Assembly: GCA_001303665.1 (NCBI GenBank)
Contig: LJUF01000288.1
Coordinates: forward strand, 1 to 7,708
From: Phycisphaerae bacterium SM23_33
Lineage (GTDB): Bacteria > Planctomycetota > Phycisphaerae > SM23-33
Direction of reading: 5' to 3'
DNA length: 7,708 bases
Of the stretch, positions 6,075 through 7,708 are shown piece after piece. The notes below the pieces were generated by a model. The model made no database searches and had not been told where the DNA came from. It was given only the letters and a program-made list of their open reading frames with translations. The stretch's first letter is position 1; every line of letters begins with the position of its first letter. Both the position numbers and the translations under genes were made by a program.

Positions 6075-6197
6075 TCAGCCGACCGTCCCCGTTTGCTTCA
6101 GGACGAAGTGCGCCACGAACTCGGCGGCCCCGACCACCTCGCCGAGGTCAACGTGCTCCTGGTCGGAATGAGCCATGGCGAGCCCGCCAGGCCCGCG
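6075..6197 (-). pseudogene. C-terminal remnant of an M20-type metallopeptidase/deacylase
   Basis: On the minus strand about 39 codons ending at the TGA at 6075-6077 read GPGGLAMAHSDQEHVDLGEV and then VGAAEFVAHFVLKQTGTVG. This fits the end of M20-family enzymes (ArgE, DapE, carboxypeptidase G2 type), which carry GPG followed by an AHxxxE pair whose His binds metal. Upstream of a run of eight G at 6197-6204 (plus strand) the translation no longer resembles the family, and a plus-strand gene begins at 6321. The body of the enzyme is therefore absent. I read it as a relic left by a rearrangement. The match is short and from memory of the family pattern, so it could be accidental, but the codon content and natural stop support it. 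Confidence 0.5.
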
Positions 6198-6305
6198 GGG
6201 GGGGAATCGGCACCGTTTGCAATAGCACGTCCGATCATGGTCGGCTACACTCCCTTGACCCAAGGCCGGGAAGACGAATTGCGGCCCGCCAGCCCGGCAG
6301 GCCGG

Positions 6306-6311
6306 AAGGAG
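6306..6311 (+). promoter_or_regulatory. Ribosome binding site of the VOC gene
   Basis: AAGGAG lies 9 nt before the GTG at 6321. It supports the 127-residue start over in-frame starts much further upstream, whose extra sequence overlaps the peptidase remnant and is not protein-like. Confidence 0.75.
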
Positions 6312-6320
6312 AACAAGGCC

Positions 6321-6704
6321 GTGGCGGAGGCGCTTTTCGAGAAGCTCGATTGTCTCATGTTCAATGTGGGAGATCTGGAGGAGGCCTTGCAGTTCTACCG
6401 CGAGAAGCTGGGCCTGCCGCTGGCTTGGCGAACCGAGGGCGCGGCAGGCCTGCGCGTTGGGGAATCGGAATTGGTCATTTGCCAGGGCCCGCCACGGGAA
6501 CCAGAAACGGACATCAAGGTCGCCTCTGCTCAGGAGGCCGCCCGCTTGTTCGTCGAAGCAGGCGGGTCCATCGTGGCGGATCCTTTCGATATCAGCATCG
6601 GCAAGTGCGTCGTGGTGGCAGACCCCTGGGGCAACAAGCTCGTACTGCTGGACTCGACCAAGGGCACCCTCAGGACGGACAAGGACGGATGGGTCAAACC
6701 GTAG
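6321..6704 (+). CDS. VOC-superfamily protein (glyoxalase/bleomycin-resistance fold)
   Basis: The 127-residue product is the standard size for a single VOC chain made of two beta-alpha-beta-beta-beta modules, about residues 8-53 (LDCLMFNVGDLEEALQFYRE, then LGLPLAW) and 63-110 (closing with DPWGNKLVLLD). Usual metal-ligand positions are not kept: the His of the common xDHV strand is C11 (LDCLMF), and the Glu of the common DPxGNxxE motif is V108. A binding or non-metal role is therefore as likely as an enzyme such as glyoxalase. Members of this superfamily include glyoxalase I, ring-cleaving dioxygenases and antibiotic-binding proteins. GTG 6321 is chosen for its AAGGAG. The open frame extends to 6072, but that part is an antisense shadow of the peptidase remnant. 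It is divergent from the zinc-ribbon gene and lies 181 bp before the epimerase-like gene. Confidence 0.85.
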   Translation: MAEALFEKLDCLMFNVGDLEEALQFYREKLGLPLAWRTEGAAGLRVGESELVICQGPPREPETDIKVASAQEAARLFVEAGGSIVADPFDISIGKCVVVADPWGNKLVLLDSTKGTLRTDKDGWVKP

Positions 6705-6885
6705 CGGCCGGCCGGCTTCCCTGCCGCAGCCATTGCCGCGGTCGAGACGCGAGTTGGAGACCTAACAGCTCATCTCCCCTCGGCCGGCACAGGCAGGCCG
6801 TACGAAGCCTGGGGCGAATCCATCACGCCGGAGGCGGTCAGGCCGGAGCTTGCAGGCGGCTGCGCGGCAGGTTAAGAATGCCGGC
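6705..6885. other. Spacer between the VOC and epimerase-like genes
   Basis: No gene could be supported. A frame ending at the TAA at 6873-6875 (PYEAWGESITPEAVRPELAG before it) is open for about 40 codons but was not recognised. There is no convincing terminator with a U-run and no good ribosome site immediately before the next ATG. Confidence 0.4.
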
Positions 6886-7708
6886 ATGGACGTGCGGGGC
6901 AAGTCGAGCGATTGGCCGGAGAGCATCGAAGACGAGCGCCAACTCGAAGAGCTTCTCAGCCGGCCGACGGCGGAGGTGGTGGAACTCTTCGGCCGGCTGA
7001 AGGGCGACCTGGCGGTCATCGGCGGGGGCGGGAAGATCGGCCCGTCGCTGACGCGGATGGCCTGCCGGGCCCGCCAGCAGGCGGGAACAGACCAGAAGAT
7101 CATCGTCGTCGATCGCTTTCCCGACCCATCGGTCCGCGATGCCCTGGCCAAGGCCGGGGCGAAGACCATCACCTGCGACCTGCTGGACCCCGCGGCCGTG
7201 CGGAAGCTGCCCGCGGCCGAGAACGTCATCTACATGGTCGGGTTGAAGTTCGGCACCAGCGAGCAGCCGGCGATGACCTGGGCGGCGAACACGCTCATCC
7301 CGGCCTACGTGGCGGAGCATTACCGCCGCTCCCGGCTCGTGGCCTTTTCCACTGGGTGCGTGTATGACTTCGTCCCGGCCGGGTCGGCCGGCTCGGCCGA
7401 AACCGACCCGCTGGAGCCCATCGGGGAATACTCCAACGCCTGCGTGGCCCGGGAGCGGATCCTGGAATTCTTCTCGGGGAAGAACGAGACGCCGATGGTG
7501 CAGATGCGGCTGAACTATTCCGTGGAGATGCGCTACGGCGTGCTGGTGGACCTGGCGCTGGCGGTGCTGGACGAGCAGGCGGTGGACGTGACGATGGGCC
7601 ACTTCAACGTCATCTGGCAGGGCGACGTGAACGCCGCGGCGCTTCGCCTGCTGGAGCACACGAGCTGCCCGCCGCTGGCGATCAACCTGACGGGGCCGGA
7701 GAAGCTCT
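6886..7708 (+). CDS. NAD-binding epimerase/dehydratase-like (extended SDR) protein, 3' partial
   Basis: 274 codons are present and the frame runs off the window, so no stop is seen. After a leader helix (EDERQLEELLSRPTAEVVEL), the Rossmann motif is LAVIGGGGKIGPSL (42-55). D77 at the end of the second strand (KIIVVDRF) favours NAD over NADP. The third strand region reads ENVIYMVGLKFGTS (112-125). Extended SDRs normally have an active-site Ser/Thr and YxxxK; here ST is present in FSTGCVY (154-160), but the Tyr motif is EYSNACVARERI, with Y182 and C186 in the Lys place. Enzymes of this superfamily change nucleotide sugars or uronates, but loss of the Lys means catalysis cannot be assumed. ATG 6886 is chosen because it starts just before the leader helix; no strong ribosome site was seen, and the frame is open further upstream, so the start is tentative. 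Confidence 0.82.
   Translation, partial: MDVRGKSSDWPESIEDERQLEELLSRPTAEVVELFGRLKGDLAVIGGGGKIGPSLTRMACRARQQAGTDQKIIVVDRFPDPSVRDALAKAGAKTITCDLLDPAAVRKLPAAENVIYMVGLKFGTSEQPAMTWAANTLIPAYVAEHYRRSRLVAFSTGCVYDFVPAGSAGSAETDPLEPIGEYSNACVARERILEFFSGKNETPMVQMRLNYSVEMRYGVLVDLALAVLDEQAVDVTMGHFNVIWQGDVNAAALRLLEHTSCPPLAINLTGPEKL

Noticed and set aside
6072..6320. Longer VOC protein starting at 6072
   Set aside because: The added 83 codons are antisense to the peptidase remnant, show no VOC similarity, and lack a ribosome site, whereas GTG 6321 has AAGGAG.
6753..6875. Possible small gene or fragment ending at TAA 6873-6875
   Set aside because: It is open for about 40 codons only, has no start with a ribosome site and no family was recognised.
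6838..7659. 273-codon minus-strand frame
   Set aside because: It is antisense to the epimerase-like gene, whose Rossmann motif settles the coding strand.

Overview
The window is GC-rich bacterial DNA that looks like chromosome of a planctomycete, probably of the Phycisphaerae type. That assignment is an inference from protein style: a short MIKFxCxHCGKxL zinc-ribbon at the head of a membrane protein, an esterase whose oxyanion loop reads FFFGGGF, and an epimerase-like protein with GGGGK and YxxxC in place of the usual SDR motifs. No rRNA, tRNA, CRISPR array, transposase or phage gene was seen.

Layout from left to right. (1) 1-876, plus: most of a secreted S1/P1-nuclease-like zinc enzyme with its start outside the window. 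(2) 958-1782, minus: alpha/beta-hydrolase esterase, convergent with the first gene. (3) 1783-2154: no convincing gene. (4) 2155-2631, minus: small four-helix membrane protein. (5) 2726-3273, minus: a gene of about 180 codons with two transmembrane helices, split into two frames by a 5-bp tandem duplication at 3191-3200. (6) 3425-4222, minus: nucleotidyltransferase-fold protein. (7) 4435-5688, minus: double zinc-ribbon membrane protein. (8) 5689-6320: gene-poor, containing a leftover C-terminus of an M20-type peptidase on the minus strand. (9) 6321-6704, plus: VOC (glyoxalase/bleomycin-resistance fold) protein. (10) 6886-7708, plus: NAD-binding epimerase-like protein running off the end.

The genes do not form a recognisable pathway. 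The five minus-strand genes are separated by about 55 to 370 bp and appear to be individual units rather than a tight operon. The two most useful observations are structural. First, a related 81-nt element (19 bp identical at its head, about 72% identical overall without gaps) lies just upstream of two unrelated minus-strand genes, the nucleotidyltransferase and the frameshifted membrane gene, in the same orientation and at a similar distance from each start. Second, the membrane gene can be restored to one continuous frame by removing one copy of a 5-bp repeat. I did not find a convincing new defence or metabolic system; the repeated upstream element is the best candidate for something undescribed.
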